From: Alphaproteobacteria bacterium
GTDB lineage: Bacteria; Pseudomonadota; Alphaproteobacteria; M2410
Length of the DNA: 64,000 nt
Direction: 5' to 3'
Assembly (NCBI GenBank): GCA_030614785.1
Contig: JAUWTJ010000006.1
Coordinates: forward strand, 18,560 to 82,559
A model generated the notes under the pieces. It worked only from the letters and a program-made list of their open reading frames with translations. It had not been told where the DNA came from and made no database searches. A program made the translations under genes and the position numbers. Below are positions 1 to 9,567 of this stretch, in pieces. The stretch's first letter is position 1, and each line of letters begins with the position of its first letter.

Positions 1-7
1 ACTGCGC

Positions 8-400
8 GTGCCTTCATCTGTGAGTGTTATTCTTGCCGTCGCCGCTGGCGGGGCTCTTGGTGCATCGGGGCGGCATCTTGTGTCGCGGGCCTCGGTGCAT
101 TTGCTGGGGACCGGTTTTCCCTGGGGCACAGTGTTCGTGAATGTTCTGGGCTCCTTTGCGATGGGGGTGCTGATTGAACTGGCCGCGCTCAAGCTGTCGA
201 TGTCACTGGAGATGCGCGCCTTTGTCTTTGTCGGGCTGCTGGGCGGGTTCACGACTTTCTCAACGTTCTCTCTGGACGCTGTGACGCTTTTTGAACGAGG
301 AGAGATGATGCCTGCATTCTTCTATGTATCGGGGTCCGTGGTGGCCTCGGTGGCGGGCCTGTTTCTTGGTCTTGGCCTGATGCGTCAGGTGCTGGCATGA
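8..400 (+). CDS. crcB: Fluoride ion channel CrcB/FluC
   Basis: Small four-helix membrane protein that works as a dual-topology dimer exporting toxic fluoride across the inner membrane. The 130-residue length is the family norm. The conserved helix motif GTVFVNVLGSF lies at residues 40-50 and the signature GGFTTFSTFS, whose phenylalanines line the fluoride path, at 79-88. The GTG start at the extreme left edge gives a complete protein, so truncation is unlikely, but the upstream control region, where a fluoride riboswitch might sit, is outside the window. The stop overlaps the next start by four bases, so it is probably co-translated with the pseudouridine synthase. Confidence 0.93.
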   Translation: MPSSVSVILAVAAGGALGASGRHLVSRASVHLLGTGFPWGTVFVNVLGSFAMGVLIELAALKLSMSLEMRAFVFVGLLGGFTTFSTFSLDAVTLFERGEMMPAFFYVSGSVVASVAGLFLGLGLMRQVLA

Positions 401-1398
401 GCGGGGTTACCAAACAGGAAGTTGATGCCGCCTTCGACGGACGGCGGATTGATCGCTGGTTCAAGGATCGTTATCCGGACCTGCCGCGCTCGCGGCTGGA
501 AAAGCTCCTGCGCACAGGCCAAATCCGTCTCGACGGCAAGCGGGTGAAGTCCAGTTCCAGACTTGAAGAGGGGCAGATCATTCGGGTCCCGCCGATTGAA
601 ACCACCGGCAAAAGGCCTGCCCTCAAGGTGTCGGACAAGGATCGTGGCTTCATCCGGAGCCTCGTGATCTACGAAGACGACGACATGATCGCGATCAATA
701 AACCGCCCGGCCTGGCTGTCCAGGGCGGCACAGGAACGGAGCGCCATGTGGACGGGATGCTCGAGGGTCTGGTGCCCAGGAATGGGGATCGGCCAAAGCT
801 GGTTCATCGGCTGGACAAGGATACCTCAGGTGTTCTTTTATTAGCAAAAACAGCGAAGTCGGCAAAGTTCCTTACAGATAAGTTCAGGGGTAAAGAGGCC
901 AGAAAACTCTATTGGGCGCTCGTCGCCGGAGTGCCGAGGCCGCGCAAGGGAACGATCAATCTGGCGCTGGCCAAACAGGGCGGCGGCAAATATGGCGAGC
1001 GGGCGATGCCGGTCTACAATGATGAAGAAGACCCGGCGCTGCTTGCTGACGCCAAACAGGCGGTCACCAATTATGCGGTTATTGAGGAAGCAGGCCAACG
1101 GGCCTCGTTTGTGGTGTTCTGGCCCGAGACGGGGCGGACGCACCAGCTGCGTGCCCATGCGGCCGCTATCGGTCATCCCATCGCCGGGGACGTGAAATAT
1201 GGTGAGGAAAAAGCCGTCATCGGCGGTGAAATTGAAAACCGGATGCATCTTCATGCCTATTCGCTTTCCATTCCGCATCCCGATGGTCACCAGGTTAACC
1301 TTGTTGCGGGGCTCCCGCCGCACATGAAGAAGACGTGGCGTCTTTTTTGCTTTGATGAGGTCCTGGAAGAGGATCCGTTCGAAGATGGTACGAAATAA
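397..1398 (+). CDS. rluC: RluC/RluD-family 23S rRNA pseudouridine synthase
   Basis: Converts specific uridines of 23S rRNA to pseudouridine. An N-terminal S4 RNA-binding domain (about residues 15-75, with RSRLEKLLRTGQIRLDGK) precedes the RluA-type catalytic domain. The catalytic motif HRLDKDTSGVLLLAK begins at residue 137, placing the catalytic aspartate at 140, and a GRTHQLRAH motif follows in the C-terminal half. The S4 domain and 333-residue length favour RluC or RluD over RluA; the exact target uridines cannot be told from sequence. Start ATG overlaps crcB by four bases. Confidence 0.9.
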   Translation: MSGVTKQEVDAAFDGRRIDRWFKDRYPDLPRSRLEKLLRTGQIRLDGKRVKSSSRLEEGQIIRVPPIETTGKRPALKVSDKDRGFIRSLVIYEDDDMIAINKPPGLAVQGGTGTERHVDGMLEGLVPRNGDRPKLVHRLDKDTSGVLLLAKTAKSAKFLTDKFRGKEARKLYWALVAGVPRPRKGTINLALAKQGGGKYGERAMPVYNDEEDPALLADAKQAVTNYAVIEEAGQRASFVVFWPETGRTHQLRAHAAAIGHPIAGDVKYGEEKAVIGGEIENRMHLHAYSLSIPHPDGHQVNLVAGLPPHMKKTWRLFCFDEVLEEDPFEDGTK

Positions 1399-2086
1399 CG
1401 TCCAAAATACAGGTGAACCGATCAAATTTGCGGTCTTTGACTGCGATGGAACGCTGGTCGACAGCCAGTTCGTTATCGCTCAGACCATGAACCTGATGTT
1501 TGCGGACTTTGGCATTCCCGCCATGGAACGCCAGGCTATCCGCCGGATTATCGGGCTTCATCTGCCCGAAGCGATCGAAGTCCTTGTTGGCGAAGCGCCG
1601 CAGGGGGCGAGCTTTGGCGACATGGCAGAGGCTTACAAGGCCCACTTCTTCGAGATCCGCCAGTCGGGCGACTTTCATGAGCCCATTTTCGATCATGTCA
1701 CGGACGTGCTGCGGCAGCTTTCGGACGCCGGGGTCACAATCGGGATGGCGACCGGAAAATCGCGGCGCGGCGCCGAATATGTGCTCGAAAAGCACGGATT
1801 GCGGCATCTGTTTGCTTCAATCAAGACTTCTGACGATGGTCCCGGAAAGCCACACCCACAGATTCTCGTGGATGCGATGACCGAAATGAAGGCTGAGCCC
1901 TCGCGTACGGTAGTCATCGGCGATACCTCTTTTGATATTGAGCTGGCGAAAAATGCCGGAGCAGGTGCTATTGGCGTGAAATGGGGTTATCATGGCGCCG
2001 ACGAGCTTGAGGCTGCGGGGGCAGATCGGCTCATCGGGTCCTTTCTTGAGGTGCCAGACGCTCTTGCGGAGGTTTGGACCACATGA
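1385..2086 (+). CDS. HAD-family phosphatase (phosphoglycolate phosphatase-like)
   Basis: Haloacid dehalogenase superfamily hydrolase of 233 residues. Motif I FAVFDCDGTLVDS gives the nucleophile Asp19 and acid Asp21; the motif II/III region contains MATGKSRRG and the lysine in GPGKPHP, and motif IV is VIGDTSFDIELAKNAG. The alpha-helical cap lies between motif I and II, as in Gph-type enzymes. The ATG at 1385 overlaps the rRNA-modification gene by 14 bases; a longer start at 1352 is possible but adds an atypical basic tail. Substrate is not determined: phosphoglycolate or another small phosphoester. Position after an RluC-family gene is common in Alphaproteobacteria. Confidence 0.85.
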   Translation: MVRNNVQNTGEPIKFAVFDCDGTLVDSQFVIAQTMNLMFADFGIPAMERQAIRRIIGLHLPEAIEVLVGEAPQGASFGDMAEAYKAHFFEIRQSGDFHEPIFDHVTDVLRQLSDAGVTIGMATGKSRRGAEYVLEKHGLRHLFASIKTSDDGPGKPHPQILVDAMTEMKAEPSRTVVIGDTSFDIELAKNAGAGAIGVKWGYHGADELEAAGADRLIGSFLEVPDALAEVWTT

Positions 2087-2139
2087 TCCGCGTATACGGT
2101 TTTTTAAAGTTGGGTATTTGAAAAATCAATTTGGGGCGA

Positions 2140-4098
2140 GTGACCTTGAAAAAGGGACTGGCGATCAGCGGCGCGGCAGCGGCGGCATGTGTTCTGGGAC
2201 TTGCAGGTTATGTGCTGACTCAGGATCTGAGCCGTTTTGTGCCAGATCTGAGCGACCGGCTTTCAGCACAAATCGGACAGCAGGTAACAATTGACGGGCC
2301 GATCCGCGTTGCGGTGGGTCTCGATGATGCCGTGTGGCTTTCCCTGGAGGACATCACGATACGGCCAACTGAGTCTGTGGACGAGCCTGTCGCGTATTCT
2401 GCGACAGTTGAGAAGGTCCGCGTCAAGATTGCCCTGGCGCCCTTGCTGCGCCGCGAGATTTTGACAGAACTGATGGAGGTTACCGGCGGCAGGTTCCTCG
2501 CCGAGAATGGCACCTCTCTCGAAGAGGCTTTCAGGGAGTTGCCGCAGAACCTGGGCGTGAGTTCTCCGGAGGCTCAAGCCAATTTCAGGGGCCAATGGAC
2601 GTTGGCAGGATTTCGCCGTTTGCAGATCAATCAATCTTTCATAGGCGTCGTGGACGAAGGCCGTGAGGTCTTTGCCTTTCCAATCAGCAACTTCTCGGTC
2701 GAGCCCGGCGAGGTCGGTCTTGCGCTCTCTCTCAAGGGCAGGATCGAGGGCCGGGATGTGGTTTTTGAGGGTACAAGCGGTCCGTGGGCGGCTCTGCTGA
2801 GCGGGCACCGGGTTTACCTTGATGGCGTCGTCAAATCTGAAAGCGCACATCTTGCCATTAACGGGTCGATCGGTGATCCATCCACTCACGGCATTGAGCT
2901 TTTGGTGCGCGGCGGCGCAGAAAATCTTGCCGATGTGACGGTGCTTGCGGGTCTTGGCGACCTCAAGCGAACGTCGGCAATGAGTGTGGTCGCTCATGTC
3001 ATGGCTACAACAACCAGTTTTTCGATCAGGGATCTCGATCTTAAATTTGGTCGTGGCGATCTTTCAGGCTGGTTTGAGATCGGTCGCGGAGAGCGGATTG
3101 AAATTGAGGGAGACCTCACGTCTGATTTCCTCGATCTGGAGGCTTTTGAAGGCGGTCATCTGTTGCATCCGCCGGAGAAACTTTTCCCGGATACCGCTTT
3201 GCCGGTCGATTTAATTCGCAGGCTTGAGGGTGAAGTCAGTCTCAATGCCAAAACCATCCTGCTGGCCAACGCCCGGCTGGTTGATGGCAAGATTTCGATG
3301 ATTGCCTCGGGCGGCGTTCTGGCGATCAATCCTGTCGCGGTGACCTTTGAGGATGGACTGCTGGATGGTTCCATCGTTCTTTACGCGCGCGATACACCGG
3401 GTTTCAAGGCATCGGCAAGTCTGGTCAATTTTGATCTGGGCCGGTTCCTGACTTCGGCAAAGATGACAGATCCCTTTGAAGCCCATTTGCATTTCGGGGT
3501 TCAGCTTGAGGGCGAAGGCCAGACCATTGCGGCGATGTTTGCCGGTGCAACAGGTGAAGCCGATCTGGTTATGGGCGAGGGACGTCTTGGTGCGGAAATC
3601 GCTGGTCTGTTTGGCGGTCGCGATGTCGCCGGGCTGACACCTGTGGAAGCAAAGGCAAGCGGCGAGGACGTGATTGATCTGAAGTGCGTGGTCAGCCGAT
3701 TTGATGTGGCAGGCGGGGTTGCCCGCAGCGGCGCCTTTCTTGTGCAAACAAGCGACAGCGTGACAACCGGCAAGGGGTCTATCAACTTCAAGACCGAGAC
3801 TATTGATCTTCGGTTTGCTCCTCGCCCCAAGAATCCGGCCTATCTGGACTCTGCCGCAGACCTGCGGGTCACCGGTTCCTTCATTGCGCCGCAGTTTCGC
3901 GTTGATCGGGGCAATATTTCGAAGGGTATAGCAGGATCCCTTGGACGGTTTGCCCAGGCGAGGCGTGACAGCGAGGATCTTTTGCCCCTGATCGAGCGCA
4001 GCGTTACCGATAATAATCCTTGCATTGTCGCCCTCACCGGGCAAAAGGTCGTGCCCAAAGGGCGTTCTCGCATCTACAGCCTGACCCAGGTTCAATAG
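2140..4098 (+). CDS. AsmA-family envelope protein
   Basis: About 652-residue AsmA-like protein: one N-terminal signal anchor (residues about 5-28) then a long beta-rich periplasmic region beginning with the family pattern of helix plus VTIDGPIRV. The C-terminal part, with GEADLVMGEGRLGAEIAGLFGG split over about 480-500 and TIDLRFAPRPKNP near 550, is typical of AsmA_2 domains. AsmA-like proteins belong to the bridge-like lipid transfer group linked to moving phospholipids to the outer membrane. The start is unsettled: TTG at 2131, GTG at 2140 and TTG at 2146 (before KKGLAIS) are all possible and none has an ideal ribosome site. An in-frame 12-codon reading frame with a better site lies just upstream (see findings). 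Confidence 0.85.
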   Translation: MTLKKGLAISGAAAAACVLGLAGYVLTQDLSRFVPDLSDRLSAQIGQQVTIDGPIRVAVGLDDAVWLSLEDITIRPTESVDEPVAYSATVEKVRVKIALAPLLRREILTELMEVTGGRFLAENGTSLEEAFRELPQNLGVSSPEAQANFRGQWTLAGFRRLQINQSFIGVVDEGREVFAFPISNFSVEPGEVGLALSLKGRIEGRDVVFEGTSGPWAALLSGHRVYLDGVVKSESAHLAINGSIGDPSTHGIELLVRGGAENLADVTVLAGLGDLKRTSAMSVVAHVMATTTSFSIRDLDLKFGRGDLSGWFEIGRGERIEIEGDLTSDFLDLEAFEGGHLLHPPEKLFPDTALPVDLIRRLEGEVSLNAKTILLANARLVDGKISMIASGGVLAINPVAVTFEDGLLDGSIVLYARDTPGFKASASLVNFDLGRFLTSAKMTDPFEAHLHFGVQLEGEGQTIAAMFAGATGEADLVMGEGRLGAEIAGLFGGRDVAGLTPVEAKASGEDVIDLKCVVSRFDVAGGVARSGAFLVQTSDSVTTGKGSINFKTETIDLRFAPRPKNPAYLDSAADLRVTGSFIAPQFRVDRGNISKGIAGSLGRFAQARRDSEDLLPLIERSVTDNNPCIVALTGQKVVPKGRSRIYSLTQVQ

Positions 4099-4137
4099 CG
4101 CCGTTACCCCGAATTTCTTTTCGCAGACAGAGGCTCC

Positions 4138-4872
4138 ATGTCCCAGCCCCCGACACCGGCTCGTTCAAAACGGTTCTATAAGACCGTCACGATTGGTGAT
4201 GTGCCGGACGGGTTCCGGGTCGAGCTCGATGGTCGGTCGATAAAAACCCCGCAGAGAAATACCCTCGTTGTCCCGATGCGATCTCTTGCAGAGGCGATTG
4301 CTGCTGAATGGGAGGGGCAGAGCGAAGAGATCGATCTGGACGCCATGCCGCTGACCCGCCTGGCGCAGCGCGCTGTTGACAGTGCTGGCCACGGCCGAGA
4401 GCGGTTGATCGACGAGATCATGAATTTTTCGAATTCAGATCTTCTATGCTACCGGGCAACAGATCCGGATCCGCTGGTAAAACTTCAGAGCGCTGAATGG
4501 CAACCGGCGCTGGACTGGGCGGCGCAGGAGCTTGGCGCACATCTTGAAGTCAGAACGGCGCTGATGATCGTCGAACAGCCGCTCGCGGCTCTTGCGGCGC
4601 TGAGGGCTCGAGTTGAGACCCTGAGTGACTTTGAACTGGCAGGCCTTGCGCCCGCAACGGCGCTGCTTGGTTCGCTGGTGCTTGGTCTTGCGTTGCATTG
4701 CGGACATATAGACTCGCAAAAGGCGCTGTCTCTTTCGCTGCTCGACGAACTGTGGCAGGTGGAGCAATGGGGCGAAGACGCTGAAGCCGCAGCAAGGCGG
4801 GCGTTGCTGGCAAGGGATCTGCACGATTTGGAGCACTTCCTCGGTTGTTTTCGCCAGGACAGTGCTGCCTGA
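4138..4872 (+). CDS. ATP12-type F1-ATPase assembly chaperone
   Basis: Alphaproteobacterial homologue of mitochondrial Atp12, which binds the F1 alpha subunit and prevents its aggregation before assembly with beta. The 244-residue protein shows the hallmark start KRFYKTVTIG, the stretch VELDGRSIKTPQR and AEWEGQSEEIDLDAMPLTRLA in the N-terminal third, then DLLCYRA and the helical C-terminal domain with SLLDELWQVEQWGEDAEA near the end. The gene is not next to the atp operon here, which is normal for Alphaproteobacteria, where it follows unrelated genes. Its presence is a good taxonomic marker. It starts 39 bases after the AsmA gene and probably shares its transcript. Confidence 0.9.
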   Translation: MSQPPTPARSKRFYKTVTIGDVPDGFRVELDGRSIKTPQRNTLVVPMRSLAEAIAAEWEGQSEEIDLDAMPLTRLAQRAVDSAGHGRERLIDEIMNFSNSDLLCYRATDPDPLVKLQSAEWQPALDWAAQELGAHLEVRTALMIVEQPLAALAALRARVETLSDFELAGLAPATALLGSLVLGLALHCGHIDSQKALSLSLLDELWQVEQWGEDAEAAARRALLARDLHDLEHFLGCFRQDSAA

Positions 4873-5075
4873 CTTGCCACGGGACCTGCTGAAAAGTCCC
4901 GATTTTGTGGGGCAATCAGCCATCCGGAATATATGATTGGTCAATCGCATTGCCTGTTTGGCATTTGTGAGATTGGCTGCTATGAAAATGACAGATTTCT
5001 CTCGTTCGGCGGGTTAAGCTTCAGGCTTTCCGGACCGGGCTCCCACTACAATAGTAATAATAATCGGGGCAGGAT

Positions 5076-6608
5076 ATGTACGATATTCTTCGACAACTCG
5101 AGGAGAAGAGGGCGGAAGCCCGGGCTGGCGGCGGCGAGCGCCGGATCCAGGCACAGCACGCCAAGGGTAAACTGACGGCGCGCGAGCGGATCGAGATTCT
5201 GCTTGATGAGGGGTCATTCGAGGAGTTCGACATGTTTGTCGAGCACCGTAGCCACGACTTCGGCATGGAGGAGCAGACGACGCCGGGCGACGGGGTCGTC
5301 ACCGGTTGGGGAACGGTCAACGGCCGTCTGGTCTATGTGTTTGCCAAGGATTTTACAGTTTTTGGCGGATCTCTGTCCGAGACCCACGCGCAGAAAATTT
5401 GCAAGATCCAGGATATGGCGCTCAAGATGGGCGCGCCCATCGTTGGTCTGTTCGATGCAGGCGGTGCGCGGATCCAGGAAGGCGTCGCGGCGCTCGGCGG
5501 CTATGGTGAAGTGTTCCGGCGCAACATCCTGGCCTCGGGGGTTATCCCGCAAATTTCAGTGATCATGGGGCCATGCGCGGGTGGCGATGTATATTCACCT
5601 GCCATGACTGATTTCATTTTTATGGTCAAAAACAGGTCCTATATGTTTGTGACCGGGCCTGACGTCGTGAAGACCGTGACCCACGAGGAAGTGACGCCGG
5701 AAGAACTTGGCGGCGCAAAAGTTCATACGACAAAGTCTTCCATCGCGGACGGCGCCTATGATGATGACCTGCAGGCGCTGACACAGGTGCGCCATCTCAT
5801 CAATTTCCTGCCGCTGTCCAACCGTGAGCCTGCTCCGCCACTGGCGACATCAGACCCGATTGACCGGATCGAAATGGCGCTTGATACGCTGATCCCTGAT
5901 AATCCAAACAAGCCCTATGATATCAAGGAAGTCATCCTCAAGAGCATTGATGACGCAGATTTCTTTGAGATTCAGGAAGACTTCGCCAAAAATATCGTAA
6001 CCGGATTTGGGCGGATCGACGGACAGACGGTCGGGTTTGTGGCCAATCAGCCGATGGTGCTGGCCGGGGTTCTGGATTCAGATGCCAGCCGGAAAGGGGC
6101 CCGGTTTGTGCGCTTCTGCGATTGTTTCAACATTCCGATCGTGACCTTTGTTGATGTGCCTGGCTTTTTGCCCGGGACCTCGCAGGAATATGGCGGTCTC
6201 ATCAAGCACGGCGCGAAGCTGCTCTTTGCCTATGGCGAAGCTCCGGTACCGAAAGTGACGATCATTACACGGAAAGCCTATGGCGGTGCCTATGACGTGA
6301 TGTCATCAAAGCACCTTGGCTCCGATGTCAACTATGCCTGGCCGACGGCGGAGATCGCGGTGATGGGTGCGAAGGGTGCGGTGGAGATTATCTTCCGGCA
6401 GGATATCGGAGATCCGGACAAGATTGCAACGCGGACCAAGGAATATGAAGACCGGTTCCTTAACCCCTTCATCGCGGCCCAGCGCGGCTATATTGATGAT
6501 GTGATCATGCCTCACTCGACACGCCGCCGCATCGCGCGCGCGTTGGCCATGCTCAGAAGCAAGGAAGAAGAAACCCCGTGGAAGAAACACGACAATATTC
6601 CGCTCTAA
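5076..6608 (+). CDS. pccB: Propionyl-CoA carboxylase beta (carboxyltransferase) subunit
   Basis: Carboxyltransferase half of the biotin enzyme that turns propionyl-CoA into (S)-methylmalonyl-CoA. The 510-residue length and the two crotonase-fold halves match PccB. The N-terminal half has [19 protein letters not shown], the acyl-CoA oxyanion region GGARIQEGV and [18 protein letters not shown]; the C-terminal half has [15 protein letters not shown] and [17 protein letters not shown]. It precedes pccA by 61 bases, so the two subunits are co-expressed. Together they channel propionate from odd-chain, branched-chain and PHA-derived acyl-CoAs, consistent with the other lipid genes here. No gene lies between 4873 and 5075. 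Confidence 0.93.
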   Translation: MYDILRQLEEKRAEARAGGGERRIQAQHAKGKLTARERIEILLDEGSFEEFDMFVEHRSHDFGMEEQTTPGDGVVTGWGTVNGRLVYVFAKDFTVFGGSLSETHAQKICKIQDMALKMGAPIVGLFDAGGARIQEGVAALGGYGEVFRRNILASGVIPQISVIMGPCAGGDVYSPAMTDFIFMVKNRSYMFVTGPDVVKTVTHEEVTPEELGGAKVHTTKSSIADGAYDDDLQALTQVRHLINFLPLSNREPAPPLATSDPIDRIEMALDTLIPDNPNKPYDIKEVILKSIDDADFFEIQEDFAKNIVTGFGRIDGQTVGFVANQPMVLAGVLDSDASRKGARFVRFCDCFNIPIVTFVDVPGFLPGTSQEYGGLIKHGAKLLFAYGEAPVPKVTIITRKAYGGAYDVMSSKHLGSDVNYAWPTAEIAVMGAKGAVEIIFRQDIGDPDKIATRTKEYEDRFLNPFIAAQRGYIDDVIMPHSTRRRIARALAMLRSKEEETPWKKHDNIPL

Positions 6609-6669
6609 CTCCCGAGCAATGAAATGGTGAGATTGAGACGGATATAAAGAGAAGCGGAATCACGAAACG

Positions 6670-8673
6670 ATGTTCAAGAAAATCCTCATAGCCAACCGCG
6701 GCGAGATCGCCTGCCGTGTGATGAAGACCGCCCGGGTGATGGGTATCAAGACCGTTGCGGTTTATTCCGATGCCGATGCCGGCGCGCTGCATGTGGAAAT
6801 GGCCGATGAAGCGGTCCATATCGGGCCTTCGGCGGCTTCGGAAAGCTACCTGATTGCCGACAGGATTATTGAGGCTTGCAAATCCACAGGCGCCGAAGCG
6901 GTTCATCCAGGCTATGGTTTTCTTTCAGAAAATGCCGCGTTTGCCAGACAGCTTGATAAAGAGGGCATTGCGTTCATCGGGCCGAACATCAAGGCCATCG
7001 AGGTGATGGGCGACAAGATTGCGTCCAAGAAGTTTGCTTCAGAAGCCAAAGTGAGCACGGTTCCAGGCTCCCCGGATCTGATCAGGGATGCGGCACATGC
7101 CGTGGTGATTGCCAAAGAGATCGGTTTTCCCGTGATGATTAAGGCCTCGGCTGGTGGCGGCGGCAAGGGCATGCGCATTGCCATGGATGAGAGCGAGGTG
7201 GAGCAGGGCTTTATCTCCTCGCAAAACGAAGCGCGGTCCTCGTTTGGCGACGATCGAATTTTTATCGAGAAATTTATTGTTGATCCGCGCCATATCGAGA
7301 TTCAGGTTCTGGCCGACAAAAAGGGCAACACGATTTATCTCGGTGAGCGCGAGTGCTCGATCCAGCGCCGGAACCAGAAGGTTATCGAGGAGGCACCGAG
7401 CCCGTTTCTCAATGAGAAAACCCGCAAGGCCATGGGCGAACAGGCGGTGGCGCTGTCAAAGGCGGTTGGATACGAGAGTGCCGGGACCGTTGAGTTCATC
7501 GTCGACTCCGACCGTAACTTCTATTTCCTTGAGATGAATACGCGGCTGCAGGTCGAGCATCCGGTGACAGAGCTTATTACCGGCGTTGATCTTGTGGAAC
7601 AAATGATCCGCGTTGCGGCGGGTGAAGAGCTGACGCTCAAGCAGAAGGACGTGAAACTTACTGGCTGGGCCATTGAGAGCCGGATCTATGCCGAAGATCC
7701 TTTCAGGGAGTTCCTGCCATCGATTGGCCGTCTTGTTCGTTATATGCCGCCGGAAGAGGATGTGCGCGATGGTTTGACTATTCGCAATGATACGGGCGTT
7801 CGTGAAGGTGACGAAATTTCTCTTTTTTACGATCCGATGATTGCCAAATTGTGTACGCATGGCCCTGATCGTCTGGCGGCCATCGACCACATGACCAAAG
7901 CGCTGGACCGTTTTCATATCGAGGGTATTGGTCACAACATTCCGTTTTTGAACGCTGTTTATGAGCAAGATCGTTTCCGCGAGGGTCGGCTTACGACAGG
8001 CTATATCGCCGAGGAGTTCCCTGACGGCTTTGAGGGCGCAACGCTTGGAGTGGAAGTCATCCATCAGCTCGCTGCTGTTGCCACGTTCATACAAATTACT
8101 GCTGACCGGCGTTTTGAAGGGCGCGGTGATGTTGTGCTCGATCCTGCTGGCGAGCGGAAGGACAAGGTTGTGTGTTTTGGCGGGCAATATTTCCCGGTTC
8201 AAACGGCGCTGGATGGCGACATCCTTGATGTCACAGTTGGCGGGAGCGAAGAGGCATCCTACCGGGTGCTGAGCCGTTGGCGTCCCGGCTGGCCGCTCTT
8301 TATCGGCGCGATAGGCAGTGCGGACATTGCAGTTGGCGTGAGGCAGACGAGGGATGGCTGGGAGCTTTCCTACCGCGGCGCCAGTCTGCCCGCAAAAGTC
8401 CTCAGCCCGCGCATCGCCGAGCTTGAAAAGCTGATGCCGGAGCGGATCGCACCGGACACATCAAAGATGTTGCTTTGTCCGATGCCTGGTCTGGTGGTCT
8501 CTATCAATGTTGAGGTTGGCGATGTGGTCCAGGCCGGTGACACGATCGCGGTTGTGGAAGCCATGAAGATGGAAAATGTCTTGCGAGCGGAAAGAACCTG
8601 CACGGTCAAATCAGTCAATGCTGCGCCGGGGGACAGCCTCGCGGTGGATGAAGTGATTGTTGAATTTGAATAG
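6670..8673 (+). CDS. pccA: Propionyl-CoA carboxylase alpha (biotin carboxylase and carrier) subunit
   Basis: 667-residue subunit that carboxylates biotin with ATP and bicarbonate and carries it to PccB. Domains in order: biotin carboxylase N domain starting KKILIANRGEIACRV, ATP-grasp with KASAGGGGKGMR near residue 160 and FLEMNTRLQVEHPVTE near 290, biotin carboxylase C domain with ESRIYAEDP, a PccA-type BT linker, and a C-terminal biotinyl domain with VVEAMKMEN, whose first Lys is the biotinylation site. The length and BT domain favour propionyl-CoA over acetyl-CoA or methylcrotonyl-CoA carboxylase, though substrate ranges overlap. It converges with rsmA only 27 bases away without an obvious terminator. 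Confidence 0.93.
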   Translation: MFKKILIANRGEIACRVMKTARVMGIKTVAVYSDADAGALHVEMADEAVHIGPSAASESYLIADRIIEACKSTGAEAVHPGYGFLSENAAFARQLDKEGIAFIGPNIKAIEVMGDKIASKKFASEAKVSTVPGSPDLIRDAAHAVVIAKEIGFPVMIKASAGGGGKGMRIAMDESEVEQGFISSQNEARSSFGDDRIFIEKFIVDPRHIEIQVLADKKGNTIYLGERECSIQRRNQKVIEEAPSPFLNEKTRKAMGEQAVALSKAVGYESAGTVEFIVDSDRNFYFLEMNTRLQVEHPVTELITGVDLVEQMIRVAAGEELTLKQKDVKLTGWAIESRIYAEDPFREFLPSIGRLVRYMPPEEDVRDGLTIRNDTGVREGDEISLFYDPMIAKLCTHGPDRLAAIDHMTKALDRFHIEGIGHNIPFLNAVYEQDRFREGRLTTGYIAEEFPDGFEGATLGVEVIHQLAAVATFIQITADRRFEGRGDVVLDPAGERKDKVVCFGGQYFPVQTALDGDILDVTVGGSEEASYRVLSRWRPGWPLFIGAIGSADIAVGVRQTRDGWELSYRGASLPAKVLSPRIAELEKLMPERIAPDTSKMLLCPMPGLVVSINVEVGDVVQAGDTIAVVEAMKMENVLRAERTCTVKSVNAAPGDSLAVDEVIVEFE

Positions 8674-8700
8674 CGTTTTCTTGTTCGGGGCGATTTACTT

Positions 8701-9567
8701 CTAACCTTTCAGTGTGCGCGCCAGTTCGCAGAAGTCTTCGACTGAAAGCGTTTCGGCCCTTGCCGTTGGGTCGATCCCGGCTTGTTCCAGCAAAGCCAAA
8801 GTGTCAACTCCCAGAGCCTTGAGGCTTTGGCGCAGCATTTTGCGTCTCTGGGAAAAAGCTGCGGCAACGACGCGCTGCAGAATGTCGGCATCGGCCTCCG
8901 CCTTGGGTTCTTTGCGCAGATCCAGTCGCACGACAGTTGAGGTAACCTTTGGCGGCGGCGTGAAGGCGCGGGCGGGAATGTCGAACAGGATTTTCGGGTC
9001 GGTGCGCCATTGTGACAGGATGGAGAGACGCCCATAGGCCTTGCTGCTCGGACTTGCCGTAATGCGCTCGGCGACCTCGCGCTGAAACATCAGGGTCAGG
9101 CTATCAAAGAAGGGCGGCCAAGGGGCGAATGTCAGCCATTTGACGAGGAGCGCCGTGGCGATGTTGTAGGGCAGGTTTGCAATAATGACGACCGGTTCCT
9201 CAATTTCGAGATCTTCCAGCAGTGAGGGTTCATGAACATCAAGTGCGTCGGCGAAATGAGTTTCCAGGCGTCCCGGGTAGGCGAGCCCGATCTCTTCAAG
9301 GATTGGCTTGATCCGGTCGTCCCGCTCAACGGCGATAACTCGCGACGCGCCTTGATCCAACAAGGCTCGAGTGAGCCCGCCGGGGCCGGGGCCGATCTCG
9401 ATCACGGTTCGACCTTCAAGGGGACCGGCCGAGCGCGCAATCTTCCGTGTCAAATTGAGATCAAGAAGGAAATTTTGTCCAAGGGACTTCTTGGCCGACA
9501 GACCATGCGTGGCAATGGTTTCGCCCAGAGACGGCAAGGATGGCGGCAGGGCGGGAGGTTCGCTCAT
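8701..9567 (-). CDS. rsmA: 16S rRNA (adenine1518/1519-N6,N6)-dimethyltransferase
   Basis: KsgA/RsmA dimethylates two adjacent adenines in the 3' hairpin of 16S rRNA during late small-subunit assembly. 288 residues with KKSLGQNFL (about 26-34), the SAM motif [13 protein letters not shown] (about 57-69), an acidic VIAVERDDR, and the catalytic NLPYN motif near 135. A C-terminal helical domain with [13 protein letters not shown] follows. It is the last gene of the minus-strand lpt-surA-pdxA run and overlaps pdxA by four bases (ATGA), a standard alphaproteobacterial order. Confidence 0.95.
   Translation of the reverse strand: MSEPPALPPSLPSLGETIATHGLSAKKSLGQNFLLDLNLTRKIARSAGPLEGRTVIEIGPGPGGLTRALLDQGASRVIAVERDDRIKPILEEIGLAYPGRLETHFADALDVHEPSLLEDLEIEEPVVIIANLPYNIATALLVKWLTFAPWPPFFDSLTLMFQREVAERITASPSSKAYGRLSILSQWRTDPKILFDIPARAFTPPPKVTSTVVRLDLRKEPKAEADADILQRVVAAAFSQRRKMLRQSLKALGVDTLALLEQAGIDPTARAETLSVEDFCELARTLKG

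Noticed and set aside
385..807. 140-residue minus-strand reading frame over the pseudouridine synthase
   Set aside because: Antisense shadow of a well-supported gene with catalytic motif HRLD; protein has no recognisable fold.
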